From contig SUUT01000008.1 of the NCBI GenBank assembly GCA_015062385.1, positions 1 to 64,000 of the forward strand: a stretch of DNA of 64,000 nucleotides, written 5' to 3'. This document shows positions 1 through 8,367 of this stretch, piece by piece; the stretch's first letter is position 1, and every line of letters starts with the position of its first letter. The notes under the pieces are model-generated. The model was not told where the DNA came from. It saw only the letters and a list, made by a program, of their open reading frames with translations, and made no database searches. Origin of the DNA: Alphaproteobacteria bacterium (GTDB taxonomy: Bacteria > Pseudomonadota > Alphaproteobacteria > CAAHEQ01 > UBA3637). The position numbers and the translations under genes are program-made.

Positions 1-625
1 CTTGATTGCAAACTTGATCTTTACTTGTACATTCATCTACACATGTCATTGATTTTGTGTCACATTTAGATATGCCACAACATGAATCGCAATCTTCATT
101 TTCAGCACAGCGTTGCGAATCTCCTTCTTCTCGGGTACTTCCGTCTGTATTAATAAAAGAGGTAAAGACCATTTGAGCTACCTCATCTTTCGGACAAATA
201 TTCACATCTCCCTCATAACGGAGTCCATTTACCTGAATATATTTTAATCCTTTAACATATTGATTTAGGTTTTGTCCCAACACTTGTTTACAAATGTTGT
301 TCGGCACTTCATCTACCCATATTTTAAAAGCTACATCCAAGTGTGACGTTATCATAATCGGAAAACCGGTCTTGGTTGTTTCTCCGTATTCCGGAAAAGC
401 ATCAACCCCCGGTTCCGTTTCCGGCAATGTTTTTTTGGTATCATGGTAAATATGCCATATGTCCGTTGAACGCATATGCACAGATTCCACAATATCATTG
501 GTCCGATACTTATCCATGGCATATTTATATCCGATTATCCCGCCGACACTTAATACGCCGATAACGGCTAATACGCCCAATATTTCTACCATACTCCGGC
601 CGTGTTCATTCATTTTAGTTTGCAT
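1..625 (-). CDS. pilin-like Cys-rich surface protein (partial, C-terminus beyond window)
   Basis: The gene runs off the left edge: 208 codons are visible, open to base 1. The ATG at 625 follows AGGGG. Residues 1-9 are hydrophilic, then comes the prepilin-like motif GRSMVEIL with Glu at +5, a hydrophobic helix and GYKYAMDKY. A pilin-like domain with the family motif VPNNICKQVL follows. The visible end is Cys-rich (CAENEDCDSCC, CVDECTS). It is one of six paralogues here and carries the shared upstream cassette at 666-816. Family knowledge says such N-termini are processed by a prepilin peptidase and enter a pilus or pseudopilus; the adhesin role is inference. It is absent from any ATG-to-stop ORF list because its stop lies outside the window. 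Confidence 0.85.
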   Translation of the reverse strand, partial: MQTKMNEHGRSMVEILGVLAVIGVLSVGGIIGYKYAMDKYRTNDIVESVHMRSTDIWHIYHDTKKTLPETEPGVDAFPEYGETTKTGFPIMITSHLDVAFKIWVDEVPNNICKQVLGQNLNQYVKGLKYIQVNGLRYEGDVNICPKDEVAQMVFTSFINTDGSTREEGDSQRCAENEDCDSCCGISKCDTKSMTCVDECTSKDQVCNQ

Positions 626-665
626 TTTTCCCCTCATTATAAAATTTTCTTATAACAATGAGTGT

Positions 666-816
666 AATAAAAGGGACCTTTTTTTCCCGCTTCGAATCGG
701 GAAAATCAACTTTTTGCAAAAATGAAAGATTGTTCTTTTAGTTTAATAAGTTAGTCAAAATCAAAAAAAATGCAAAAAAGTGAAAAAAAGTGTTGCAATT
801 ATACGTCCCTTTTATT
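666..816 (-). promoter_or_regulatory. pilin-family upstream cassette, copy 1
   Basis: Perfect 12-bp inverted repeats, AATAAAAGGGAC at 666-677 and GTCCCTTTTATT at 805-816, are 127 bp apart. Both arms carry the TATT/AATA variant. In gene orientation the distal arm is followed at once by TATAAT (-10-like), then T-tracts spaced about 10 bp. A near-perfect palindrome with a TTCGAA core lies at 682-705. The ATG of the pilin-like gene is about 40 bp beyond the proximal arm. The same layout recurs five times in the window. Confidence 0.8.
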
Positions 817-860
817 GCAGATAAGAACATCAACTTATGTATGAAAAACACTTAATTTTA

Positions 861-889
861 TTGATTTTTATCAATGAAAAAATTATTTC
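861..889 (+). promoter_or_regulatory. candidate sigma70 promoter for the membrane-fusion gene
   Basis: TTGATT at 861-866 and TATTTC at 884-889 with a 17-bp spacer, 25 bp before the GTG start at 914. The match is only moderate; the -10 is weak. Confidence 0.35.
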
Positions 890-913
890 ATACTCATAAA
901 AAAGGAGTTGATT

Positions 914-2017
914 GTGCTGATAACAATATTAATTCTATTTGTCATTATTGCCATTTTGCTTTGGCGACAACAAATATTTTCAGATAATAAGCAATTAAAA
1001 AACATGCCTCTTTCGGGTCTATTCATTCAACCGACATCCATACATTTAACTCAAAAATTTGTCGGTAAAATTATTCCTTTAAAAACTTTGGATATTTTTC
1101 CGGCTGTCAGCGGGTTTATTGAAAAAGTAAATGTGCAAGAAAATCAATCCGTTCACATTGGAGATACTTTGTTTATTTTGCAACAACGTCACTATTTAGT
1201 TCAAAAAGAAGTTGCCCAATCCCAACTGGAAAATGCCGATAAAATTTATCAACAAAGTAAAAAAATACTAGCCGAAACCGAACAACAAAAAGATTCTCTT
1301 TCACAAATAGAAATAAAGATGGCTCAACAACAATTTGAACAGGCCAAAAACAATTTGAAAACAGCACAAGAAAAATTAAAACAGGCAAAAATTAACTATA
1401 TGTATACCGTTATCAAATCGCCAGTTCACGGTAAAATCTCACAAATAAAAACAGCAATCGGTAATTATGTTGCACCGGCCGGAAATTTTTTGGCACGTAT
1501 TATTCAACATTCGCCCATACGAGTTGTTTTTCCTGTTAATGAGACTGATTATCTTAATTTTGTAGAAATGGAACAAGGATCTTTTGATACAGGAACCTTT
1601 AAACTGATTTTGTCAAACGGACAGATTTATCCAATAACCGGTATTTTTCAATTAATGGAAAAAACGCATGATAGCATTCTATTATCCATAGATTTTCCTA
1701 ATCCGGAAAGTATTTTAAAAATAGGAGATACCATTACGGTTTTATTTGAAAAAAAATTTTTAAATGTTATTGTTTTAGATAAAAATCTGGTTCATCTAAC
1801 CCCAAATGGTGCATTTGTTTTTTTACTAAAACAAAATAAAATTGTCCGAACACCTGTTATTACCGGACTAACACTCAATAATCAGTATGTTATTTTAAAA
1901 GGTCTTAAACAAAACGATTTTGTTTTAACGGAAAAAATTTCCGGATTTCAAATCGGAAAAATTAACACAAATGCCAAACAAAACTTAATTCCACAACCCT
2001 CAGAATCAACAAATTGA
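914..2017 (+). CDS. HlyD/AcrA-type membrane-fusion (periplasmic adaptor) protein
   Basis: A protein of 367 aa with an N-terminal membrane anchor (residues about 2-20). A half-lipoyl segment (PAVSGFIEKVNVQE) is followed by an alpha-helical hairpin rich in Gln/Lys/Glu (about 95-160), the second lipoyl half (VIKSPVHGKIS) and beta-barrel domains. This is the usual order for adaptors that link an inner-membrane pump to an outer-membrane channel. I chose GTG 914 because AAAGGAG at 901-907 is 6 bp upstream; the TTG at 908 touches the ribosome-binding site. No pump or TolC-like gene is next to it, so substrate and partners are unknown. A small membrane protein follows 12 bp later, probably in the same operon. 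Confidence 0.8.
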   Translation: MLITILILFVIIAILLWRQQIFSDNKQLKNMPLSGLFIQPTSIHLTQKFVGKIIPLKTLDIFPAVSGFIEKVNVQENQSVHIGDTLFILQQRHYLVQKEVAQSQLENADKIYQQSKKILAETEQQKDSLSQIEIKMAQQQFEQAKNNLKTAQEKLKQAKINYMYTVIKSPVHGKISQIKTAIGNYVAPAGNFLARIIQHSPIRVVFPVNETDYLNFVEMEQGSFDTGTFKLILSNGQIYPITGIFQLMEKTHDSILLSIDFPNPESILKIGDTITVLFEKKFLNVIVLDKNLVHLTPNGAFVFLLKQNKIVRTPVITGLTLNNQYVILKGLKQNDFVLTEKISGFQIGKINTNAKQNLIPQPSESTN

Positions 2018-2029
2018 AAGGATAATATA

Positions 2030-2485
2030 ATGAGATTATTTGCCTATGTCTGTATTTTTTGTATGTTATTGTTTTTACTACTGATTTCATTTGATGACAG
2101 AAATCGAACTTATTTATCAACCGAAACAAATCAAATGGGAACAACATTAATGGGAGATGGAGAAACAACGTATATGCAATCTGCCCAACAAATGAATCAA
2201 GACAATATTATTTATCAATCACAAGAAGATAACACCACTGTTTTGGATATGGCTGGTTTGAGTTTGGAAAACGCCATTCACAATATTAAAATATCCGCCG
2301 AAGAATTTTTTGATACTGTATGGTATAATACAAAATTATCTGCTTACAAAATGGCATCAGACATTGCCGACTCTATATATCCGAAACAAAAACCAAAATC
2401 ATCTAAAATAATACCATCTGAAAAAGAATTACCCCAAACCCAACCTTTGCTTTCACATAAAGAAAATAAGATTACTGAAAATTAA
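2030..2485 (+). CDS. small single-pass membrane protein, unknown function
   Basis: A 151-aa protein I do not recognise. Residues 2-20 form a strong hydrophobic helix (YVCIFCMLLFLLLISF), followed by a polar region rich in Asn, Gln and Thr, a helical stretch (about 80-115) and a Lys/Pro-rich tail. AAAGGA lies 12 bp before the ATG. It starts 12 bp after the membrane-fusion gene, so the two are likely co-transcribed. An accessory role with that adaptor is inference from position only. Confidence 0.65.
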   Translation: MRLFAYVCIFCMLLFLLLISFDDRNRTYLSTETNQMGTTLMGDGETTYMQSAQQMNQDNIIYQSQEDNTTVLDMAGLSLENAIHNIKISAEEFFDTVWYNTKLSAYKMASDIADSIYPKQKPKSSKIIPSEKELPQTQPLLSHKENKITEN

Positions 2486-2583
2486 ACAGTATCTTACCTA
2501 AACACAAAAGAAACATCGTCAAGATTCTCTTGATAGCTTATTTTATCATCTTCGAATTTTAAAATTGAAAACAGATATACACT

Positions 2584-3327
2584 TTAAACATGTTGATGGC
2601 TATTTTGTCTCAAAGCAAATAAAACCGGTTGAAGTTGTTGATTTCCTTGTTGAATACATTGTACAACCTTTTTACCCGATGAAGCCTCGACCAATAATTG
2701 TTTAAAATCTTCAAGTGTGTCTGCTTCCATATAGCGATTATAATATTTATTCCCAATTACTTTAATTTTGGAAGCATTAGATGCGTCTTTTGCGGCCTCT
2801 AATGCCGTAAAGGCTTTAATTGCTTCCGCAACGTCCGCATTCGGATTTTCATTTATCATTTGCAACAAGGTTTGAGCATAATTTGCTTCTAACGTTTTCG
2901 GTTTTGTTTGAGAAGTAGTAGCTGTCGTTTCGCTCTTAATTAAACCAGCATTGATTATATTCCGATACATAGAGAAAAACGGCATACGCATCCAATTAAC
3001 ATCTAATCGATATGTTTTTCCCATATCAATCTGCTGTTGAATATCAGATGAATTAAATTTTAAAAATGCGAAACTGTCTGCATTTTTAAAAACTTCTCTT
3101 TCCCCACTTTTCTTTTCCCCTACCACATAAAAAACACCTTTAGACGACTTACCGCTTTGTTCCGTTTTAATATATTTATCAACAATTTTAACATCAACTG
3201 TATCTTGTGTACAATAAGAAAGGCAGAGAGATGAACCAACTATCAAAGCAAGGGCAGAAACCGAACATCCTAATTTACTTATTGTTTCTTTACTGTACAT
3301 ATACGTCAATGAATTATATTGTTTCAT
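2584..3327 (-). CDS. membrane-anchored protein, unknown function
   Basis: A 247-aa protein with a hydrophobic segment at about residues 18-38 that ends in LCLSYC. This resembles a signal anchor, but the residues before Cys do not fit a good lipobox. The middle (about 45-115) has a compact strand-rich pattern (KIVDKYIKTEQ, GVFYVVGEKK, YRLDVNWMRMPFF). The C-terminal half is helical and rich in Ala, Asn and Gln. AGGAGG precedes the ATG. It stands alone between convergent and divergent neighbours and has its own promoter with an overlapping palindrome at 3352-3392. I do not recognise the family. Confidence 0.6.
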   Translation of the reverse strand: MKQYNSLTYMYSKETISKLGCSVSALALIVGSSLCLSYCTQDTVDVKIVDKYIKTEQSGKSSKGVFYVVGEKKSGEREVFKNADSFAFLKFNSSDIQQQIDMGKTYRLDVNWMRMPFFSMYRNIINAGLIKSETTATTSQTKPKTLEANYAQTLLQMINENPNADVAEAIKAFTALEAAKDASNASKIKVIGNKYYNRYMEADTLEDFKQLLVEASSGKKVVQCIQQGNQQLQPVLFALRQNSHQHV

Positions 3328-3351
3328 ACTTCCTCCTTCAATAAAAAACTG

Positions 3352-3392
3352 CTGATATAAATGAATTATATCAGATTAAATTGTTTTGTCAA
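3352..3392 (-). promoter_or_regulatory. promoter with operator-like palindrome for the 2584-3327 gene
   Basis: On the minus strand TTGACA (3387-3392), a 16-bp spacer and TATAAT (3365-3370). A 9-bp palindrome, CTGATATAA/TTATATCAG (3352-3360/3366-3374), covers the -10 and probable start point. A run of T follows it, so it could also serve as the terminator of mltG. A repressor operator and a terminator are both possible. Confidence 0.6.
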
Positions 3393-3415
3393 CATTTTAT
3401 TGCTTCTTGTCTGTA

Positions 3416-4477
3416 TTATTTTTTTTCTTTACTTGTTTCAGGCAATTTGTCTGAATTTTCTTTTGGTTTAAAAGCATTAACACCGGATTTTGTTTTTTGT
3501 GATACTTTTTTATTAATTGATCGCCATACTTTTACATTTTTCTTATGTGCTTCGTAAGTTTCGGAAAAAGTATGTCCGCCTTTTCCATTTGCCACAAAGT
3601 AGAGATTTTTTGTATCTGCCGGATTTAAAACTGCTTCCAAAGCTGCCCGTCCTGGGTTAGATATCGGTCCACGTGGTAATCCTTTAACGTAATACGTATT
3701 ATACAAACTTTCATGGCGTAAATCTTTATAGGTTAAAGAACGCTTCATATCATAACGCCCATCTGTTAATGCATAAATAACAGTCGGATCAGATTGCAAT
3801 TTCATCCCCTTATTCAACCGATTAACAAATACAGAAGCAATCAACGGGCGTTCTTTTTTTAAAGCGGTTTCTTTTTCAACAACCGAAGCCAAAATAACAG
3901 CTTCTTTCGGCGTTTTAAACGGCAATCCTTCTGCCCGTTTCGCCCACACCTCAACCAATGTTCTATCCATAGCATTTTTCATCCGAGCAATCATATCGGC
4001 CTTTGTATCACCATAACTATAATGATATGTATCCGGCAATAAAGACCCATTTTTCGGCAATCGCTCAACCGTTCCCGTCAAGCCTTTTGCTTTATTCATT
4101 AATTGAACAATTTGATATGAGCTTAATCCTTCCGGCACTTTAAATTTACGAATATACGTTTGTCCGCTTGCCAAAATAAGCATTACCATTTTGGAACTAG
4201 CCCCTTTGGGAAAAGAATATTCCCCTGCCTTAATTTTATCAGCATTTCCGGCAGCACGGACACCCAATATAAAAACAGATGGACTGTTGATAACTCCTTC
4301 TTTATACAAAAGAGCAGCAATCCGTTTTAAACTTTTTCCTTTGGGAATATAAACTTCTTTTTTTTCAAGTAATGGACCTTCGGCGATAAATTGCGAATAA
4401 GTTGTAAAAACACTTCCACCGATAATGGATGTTAAAAAGAATGCAATCACAAAATATAAAGCAACGTATCGCCGCAT
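3416..4477 (-). CDS. mltG: endolytic murein transglycosylase MltG (YceG-like)
   Basis: A 353-aa protein. A transmembrane helix (residues 5-27) is followed by a LysM-like region (about 42-110) and the YceG domain with VVEKET, which holds the catalytic Glu, then SDPTVIYAL and YYVKGLPRGPISNPG. MltG cuts nascent glycan strands and so ends peptidoglycan chains at the inner membrane. The C-terminal tail is Lys/Ser-rich. It follows fabF by 6 bp, so it is translated from the same transcript. The fabF-mltG pairing is typical of alphaproteobacteria. Confidence 0.95.
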   Translation of the reverse strand: MRRYVALYFVIAFFLTSIIGGSVFTTYSQFIAEGPLLEKKEVYIPKGKSLKRIAALLYKEGVINSPSVFILGVRAAGNADKIKAGEYSFPKGASSKMVMLILASGQTYIRKFKVPEGLSSYQIVQLMNKAKGLTGTVERLPKNGSLLPDTYHYSYGDTKADMIARMKNAMDRTLVEVWAKRAEGLPFKTPKEAVILASVVEKETALKKERPLIASVFVNRLNKGMKLQSDPTVIYALTDGRYDMKRSLTYKDLRHESLYNTYYVKGLPRGPISNPGRAALEAVLNPADTKNLYFVANGKGGHTFSETYEAHKKNVKVWRSINKKVSQKTKSGVNAFKPKENSDKLPETSKEKK

Positions 4478-4483
4478 ATCCGA

Positions 4484-5737
4484 TTAAATTTTTCTGAAAA
4501 TAAGTGAACCGTTTGTTCCACCGAAACCAAATGAATTTGAAAGAGCAATCTTTACCTCTTTTTCTTTGGCAACATTCGGAACCAAATCAAAGCCTTTTGT
4601 TGCTTCTTCCGGATTTTCAAGGTTAATTGTCGGTGGTAAAATGCCCGTTTGAAGAGCCATTAAAGAATAAATGGCTTCAACGGCACCTGCCGCCCCTAAC
4701 AAGTGTCCGACACATGATTTTGTGGAAGACATAGAAACTTTTGAATCCATACCAAAAACTGTTTTAACGGCATTAAATTCAACCATATCTCCTAATGGCG
4801 TTGACGTCCCGTGGGCATTAATATAATCAACATCTTCCGGATTAATCCCTGCGGATTTTAAAGCCCCTTGCATTGCCCGCAAACCACCATTGCCCCCTGG
4901 TGCTGTAATGTGGTGTGCATCTCCGGTCATTGCATAACCGATAACTTCTCCATAAATTTTAGCACCCCGTTTTTTGGCATGCTCATATTCTTCCAACACA
5001 ACAACACCGGAACCTTCTCCCATCACAAAGCCGTCACGACCTGTATCCCATGGACGAGAAGCCGCTGTCGGATTATCATTATAGTGTGTTGACAAGGCTT
5101 TTGCTTGTGCAAAACCGGCAATTCCCAACGGAGAAATAGCTGCCTCTGCCCCACCGGCAATCATTACATCAGCTTCATTATTTTTAATAATACGCATCGC
5201 ATCACCAATAGCATGCGTACCGGTTGCACAAGCCGTCACAACTGCATGATTCGGACCTTTAAAACCATATTTAATGGAAACGTGACCGGAAATTAAGTTA
5301 ATTAAAGCTGATGGAATAAAAAACGGCGATACACGACGTGGTCCTTGTTCCCGTACTAAAATTGCCCCTGCTTCAATAGCTTGTAAACCACCAATACCGG
5401 AGCCGATTAAAACACCTGCCCGTTCTTGTTCTTCTTCTGTTTGCGGAATATATCCCGAATCTTCTACGGCGTCTGTTGCTGCCGCTAATCCATATAAAAT
5501 AAACGGATCAACATGACGTTGTTCTTTCGGCGACAAAACAGAATCGGGAATAAATACATCCGGTTCATCACCTAACGGAATTTGTCCGGCAACTTTGGCG
5601 GTAAAATTTTCAGTATCAAAGCATTTAATATTGCTGATACCCGATACACCCCGTGTTAATTTATCCCAGTTTGTTTTTACACCACGCCCTAACGGACTTA
5701 AAATTCCCATACCTGTTACAACAACTCTTCTTGTCAT
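4484..5737 (-). CDS. fabF: 3-oxoacyl-[acyl-carrier-protein] synthase II
   Basis: A 417-aa condensing enzyme of normal length. It condenses malonyl-ACP with acyl-ACP in fatty-acid elongation. The catalytic triad is visible: Cys in VVTACATGTHA, His in NAHGTSTPLGD and His in SCVGHLLGAAGA. The N-terminus RRVVVTGMGILSPLG and the C-terminus NSFGFGGTN are typical. AAGGGAAG precedes the ATG. It lies downstream of acpP, with a strong terminator between them, so acpP can be made in excess over fabF. Confidence 0.97.
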   Translation of the reverse strand: MTRRVVVTGMGILSPLGRGVKTNWDKLTRGVSGISNIKCFDTENFTAKVAGQIPLGDEPDVFIPDSVLSPKEQRHVDPFILYGLAAATDAVEDSGYIPQTEEEQERAGVLIGSGIGGLQAIEAGAILVREQGPRRVSPFFIPSALINLISGHVSIKYGFKGPNHAVVTACATGTHAIGDAMRIIKNNEADVMIAGGAEAAISPLGIAGFAQAKALSTHYNDNPTAASRPWDTGRDGFVMGEGSGVVVLEEYEHAKKRGAKIYGEVIGYAMTGDAHHITAPGGNGGLRAMQGALKSAGINPEDVDYINAHGTSTPLGDMVEFNAVKTVFGMDSKVSMSSTKSCVGHLLGAAGAVEAIYSLMALQTGILPPTINLENPEEATKGFDLVPNVAKEKEVKIALSNSFGFGGTNGSLIFRKI

Positions 5738-5762
5738 ACTGCTTCCCTTTATTTTATATGGA

Positions 5763-5800
5763 TAAAAAAGGACGTCCGATTGAGTTTTTATGGACGTCCT
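5763..5800 (-). terminator. rho-independent terminator between acpP and fabF
   Basis: AGGACGTCC (5769-5777) pairs with GGACGTCCT (5792-5800) and, read on the minus strand, is followed by a run of six T. It would end most acpP transcripts before fabF. Confidence 0.8.
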
Positions 5801-5821
5801 GCTTTTTGCATCATCAAAAAA

Positions 5822-6055
5822 TTACATTTGTTTTTCAATGAAATCAACTGCATCTTTAACTGTGCGAATTTTTTCGGCAGCATCATCCGGAATTGAACAG
5901 CCGAATTCTTCTTCAAATGCCATAACTAATTCAACAGTGTCTAAGCTGTCAGCCCCCAAATCATCAATAAAACTTGCGTTTTCGACAACTTTGGCTTCAT
6001 CAACACCTAAGTGTTCAACAACAATTTTTTTAACACGTTCTGAAACATTACTCAT
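5822..6055 (-). CDS. acpP: acyl carrier protein
   Basis: A 77-aa acidic four-helix protein. The phosphopantetheine attachment Ser lies in [18 protein letters not shown]. It carries growing acyl chains for FabF, FabG and the rest of fatty-acid synthesis. AAGGAAAA precedes the ATG. The terminator at 5763-5800 lies just downstream. Its place between fabG and fabF is the common bacterial order. Confidence 0.97.
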   Translation of the reverse strand: MSNVSERVKKIVVEHLGVDEAKVVENASFIDDLGADSLDTVELVMAFEEEFGCSIPDDAAEKIRTVKDAVDFIEKQM

Positions 6056-6216
6056 AGTATTTTCCTTTTTTTATATTAAACAAATTTGTCTTTACTAAGA
6101 CGAAATCAACTAGCTTTTAACATATTTTTTTTGTTTCGTCCAGTACTTTTTTTACTTTTTAAGTCTTTTTTATGCTTTTCAATATCTTATCATGATTATT
6201 TTTAACACAAAAAAGC

Positions 6217-6954
6217 CTAAATCATTGCCATACCGCCATTCACATGAATGGTTTGACCTGTGATATAGCCGGCTTCATCACTGGCTAAAAACACAACTGT
6301 ATTAGCAATATCTTCCGCTGTACCCAAACGACCCATTGGTACATCTTTTAATAACTGTGCCCGTACTTCATCTGTCAAGGCATCTGTCATCGGAGTTTTA
6401 ATAAAGCCCGGAGCAACACAGTTAAACGTAATCCCACGGGAAGCCAATTCCTGTGCCATACATTTACTCATAGCAATTAAACCGGCTTTTGAAGCAGAAT
6501 AGTTTGCCTGCCCTGCATTACCCATAATACCAACAATGGAAGCCATACCGATTACCCGACCGAAACGACGTTTCATCATACCCGGAATAACGGCACGAGC
6601 CAATTTAAATCCGGCTGTTAAATTGATGTTTAAAACGGCTTGCCATTGATCATCCGTCATACGCATTGCCAAACCATCTTTTGTAATACCGGCATTATTG
6701 ACTAAAATATCAATTCGTCCCATATCAGCTTCTACTTGTTTTACCAATGCGTTTAAACTGTCCGAATCGGTTAAATTGGCGGAATACACATAAACACGAT
6801 CTCCTAATTCTGCCTGAAATGCTTTTAACGTTTCCATATTCATGTCCGTTAAAGCCAAAGTTGCCCCTTGAGCGTGCATTTTTTTTGCAATTTGACGACC
6901 AATACCACCTGTTGCACCGGTAATCAATGCTGTTTTTCCTGTTAAATCAAACAT
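6217..6954 (-). CDS. fabG: 3-oxoacyl-[acyl-carrier-protein] reductase
   Basis: A 245-aa short-chain dehydrogenase. The NADPH-binding motif is TGATGGIG (residues about 13-20). NNAGITKDG, the catalytic Tyr-Lys in YSASKAG and the C-terminal GQTIHVNGGMAM are those of FabG. It reduces 3-oxoacyl-ACP in each elongation cycle. AAGGAG precedes the ATG. The gap of 161 bp to acpP may hold a separate acpP promoter. No fabD lies upstream; the next gene is a chromate transporter half. Confidence 0.96.
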   Translation of the reverse strand: MFDLTGKTALITGATGGIGRQIAKKMHAQGATLALTDMNMETLKAFQAELGDRVYVYSANLTDSDSLNALVKQVEADMGRIDILVNNAGITKDGLAMRMTDDQWQAVLNINLTAGFKLARAVIPGMMKRRFGRVIGMASIVGIMGNAGQANYSASKAGLIAMSKCMAQELASRGITFNCVAPGFIKTPMTDALTDEVRAQLLKDVPMGRLGTAEDIANTVVFLASDEAGYITGQTIHVNGGMAMI

Positions 6955-7109
6955 TTTTTCTCCTTTTACTGATTGAACGTATGCAATATAGCACTTTTTA
7001 TTTTTTTTTGCAATGGTCTTTTCGGATTTGTCATATTTTAGTCATTATATAAAAAAATCACTTTAAAATCAAAACATTAAAAACAAATAAAAATCCAAAC
7101 ACATACCGT

Positions 7110-7715
7110 TTACACAAAAAATGAATATGAAAAACCGGCAATTGCACTTAAAATAAGCAGTGCTGTAATTGGTAAATCATATCTTGTAACCAAAGCAAAA
7201 GCACTAACTGCTACAATAGCTTCAAATTCATTAAATTGAAATGAGATCGGAATATAATTTTTAAAAGTAATCAATGATTGTCCGATTGCTTTCCACGGAA
7301 TCATTTCCGAATAAACAGACATACAAGCAAATATTAAACAAGCATACACAACCATTGCTAACCCAACCATACGAGTACCAAGCAACAGACCCTTCATCCA
7401 AAAAGTGCCTTGCCAACGTTGTATAAGAGCTATTGCTGTTAAAGATAAAATAATAGTCGGAGCAACCAATCCGAACGAAGCAAAAAGAGCCCCCAACACA
7501 CCATTTTCCAAAAAGCCAACATACGTTGCTGCATTTAAACTAATCGGACCAGGTGTCATTTGGGCAATGGACAACAAATTACCGAATTGTTCAACAGATA
7601 AAAGCGGATGAATATCAACAAATATATGATTCAACATCGGCACAATCATATAGCCTCCGCCAAACAAAACAATACTAAAACGGGCAAATTGATAAAACAA
7701 CCATAAATTAATCAT
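7110..7715 (-). CDS. chromate transporter family protein, second half-subunit
   Basis: A 201-aa membrane protein of the CHR family, short-chain type, with about six hydrophobic segments. GGGYMIVPML and the conserved MTPGPISLNAATYVG are the family signature. It overlaps the preceding gene by 4 bp (ATGA), so translation is coupled; the two halves likely form one transporter. Named for chromate efflux, but the natural substrate of such pairs in host-associated bacteria is often unknown. Confidence 0.88.
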   Translation of the reverse strand: MINLWLFYQFARFSIVLFGGGYMIVPMLNHIFVDIHPLLSVEQFGNLLSIAQMTPGPISLNAATYVGFLENGVLGALFASFGLVAPTIILSLTAIALIQRWQGTFWMKGLLLGTRMVGLAMVVYACLIFACMSVYSEMIPWKAIGQSLITFKNYIPISFQFNEFEAIVAVSAFALVTRYDLPITALLILSAIAGFSYSFFV

Positions 7716-8326
7716 TCGTCACACTCCCGTTTCAATGCTTTTTCATCTTCTTTTAAACGCATACATCCCACCGGAATTGAAGCAGCAATAATATATAACG
7801 GATTCACTCCGCAAATTAACAAGATGGTAAAAACAGAAATAATAAAAAAATCTTCTTCATTATGAATAACCGCCCAAGCTAAACGCCAAGCTGTCACAAC
7901 CAATACGCCCGTTACACAAGCCCGAACAGCTGAAAATATTGTTAATAAAACTTTATTTTCCGTATCCAAATCCGGAAAAAAGAAAGCGATTAATAAAATA
8001 AGCACAATAGAGGGAAGCATAACCCCCAATAAAGCACACAAAGCCCCTCGGATACCGGCTATTTTTTTCCCAACATATAATGCCGAATTAACAGCTACCA
8101 AACCGGGGATTGTTTGTGTTAATACAATCATATCTAATGTTTCATCTTTTGTTAGCCATTTGCGTTTACGAACAAAAACATCTTCAATAACCGGCAACAT
8201 AGCCAATCCACCACCAACAACAAATAACGCAATTTTAAAAAATGTTGTAAATAATACCCAACATCGTTTGGATATACTTCCCCCTACTCGTTTTTGTTGC
8301 CCCAAACTATTATATGAATACAGCAT
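7712..8326 (-). CDS. chromate transporter family protein, first half-subunit
   Basis: A 204-aa CHR-family membrane protein. GGGLAMLPVIEDVFV and TQTIPGLVAVNSALYVG correspond to the motifs of the other half, as expected from the internal duplication of full-length ChrA. About 30 polar residues precede the first membrane segment, so an internal start is possible. It is coupled to 7110-7715 by an ATGA overlap. Confidence 0.88.
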   Translation of the reverse strand: MLYSYNSLGQQKRVGGSISKRCWVLFTTFFKIALFVVGGGLAMLPVIEDVFVRKRKWLTKDETLDMIVLTQTIPGLVAVNSALYVGKKIAGIRGALCALLGVMLPSIVLILLIAFFFPDLDTENKVLLTIFSAVRACVTGVLVVTAWRLAWAVIHNEEDFFIISVFTILLICGVNPLYIIAASIPVGCMRLKEDEKALKRECDE

Positions 8327-8367
8327 TTACCCTTTTACAACCTTTTGTTGTCCCTTCTGCCGTTTAA

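Noticed and set aside
459-725. Plus-strand ORF antisense to the pilin-like gene, with a similar peptide at 14643-15008
   Set aside because: The shared peptide is only the reverse reading of the conserved pilin helix; it has no own ribosome-binding site.
666-816. Cassette read as an invertible promoter (phase switch)
   Set aside because: Inverted repeats around a promoter fit, but all six copies face the same way and no invertase gene is in the window. With random switching, some would be reversed.
5790-6098. 102-aa plus-strand ORF over acpP
   Set aside because: It is fully antisense to acpP, which is certain.
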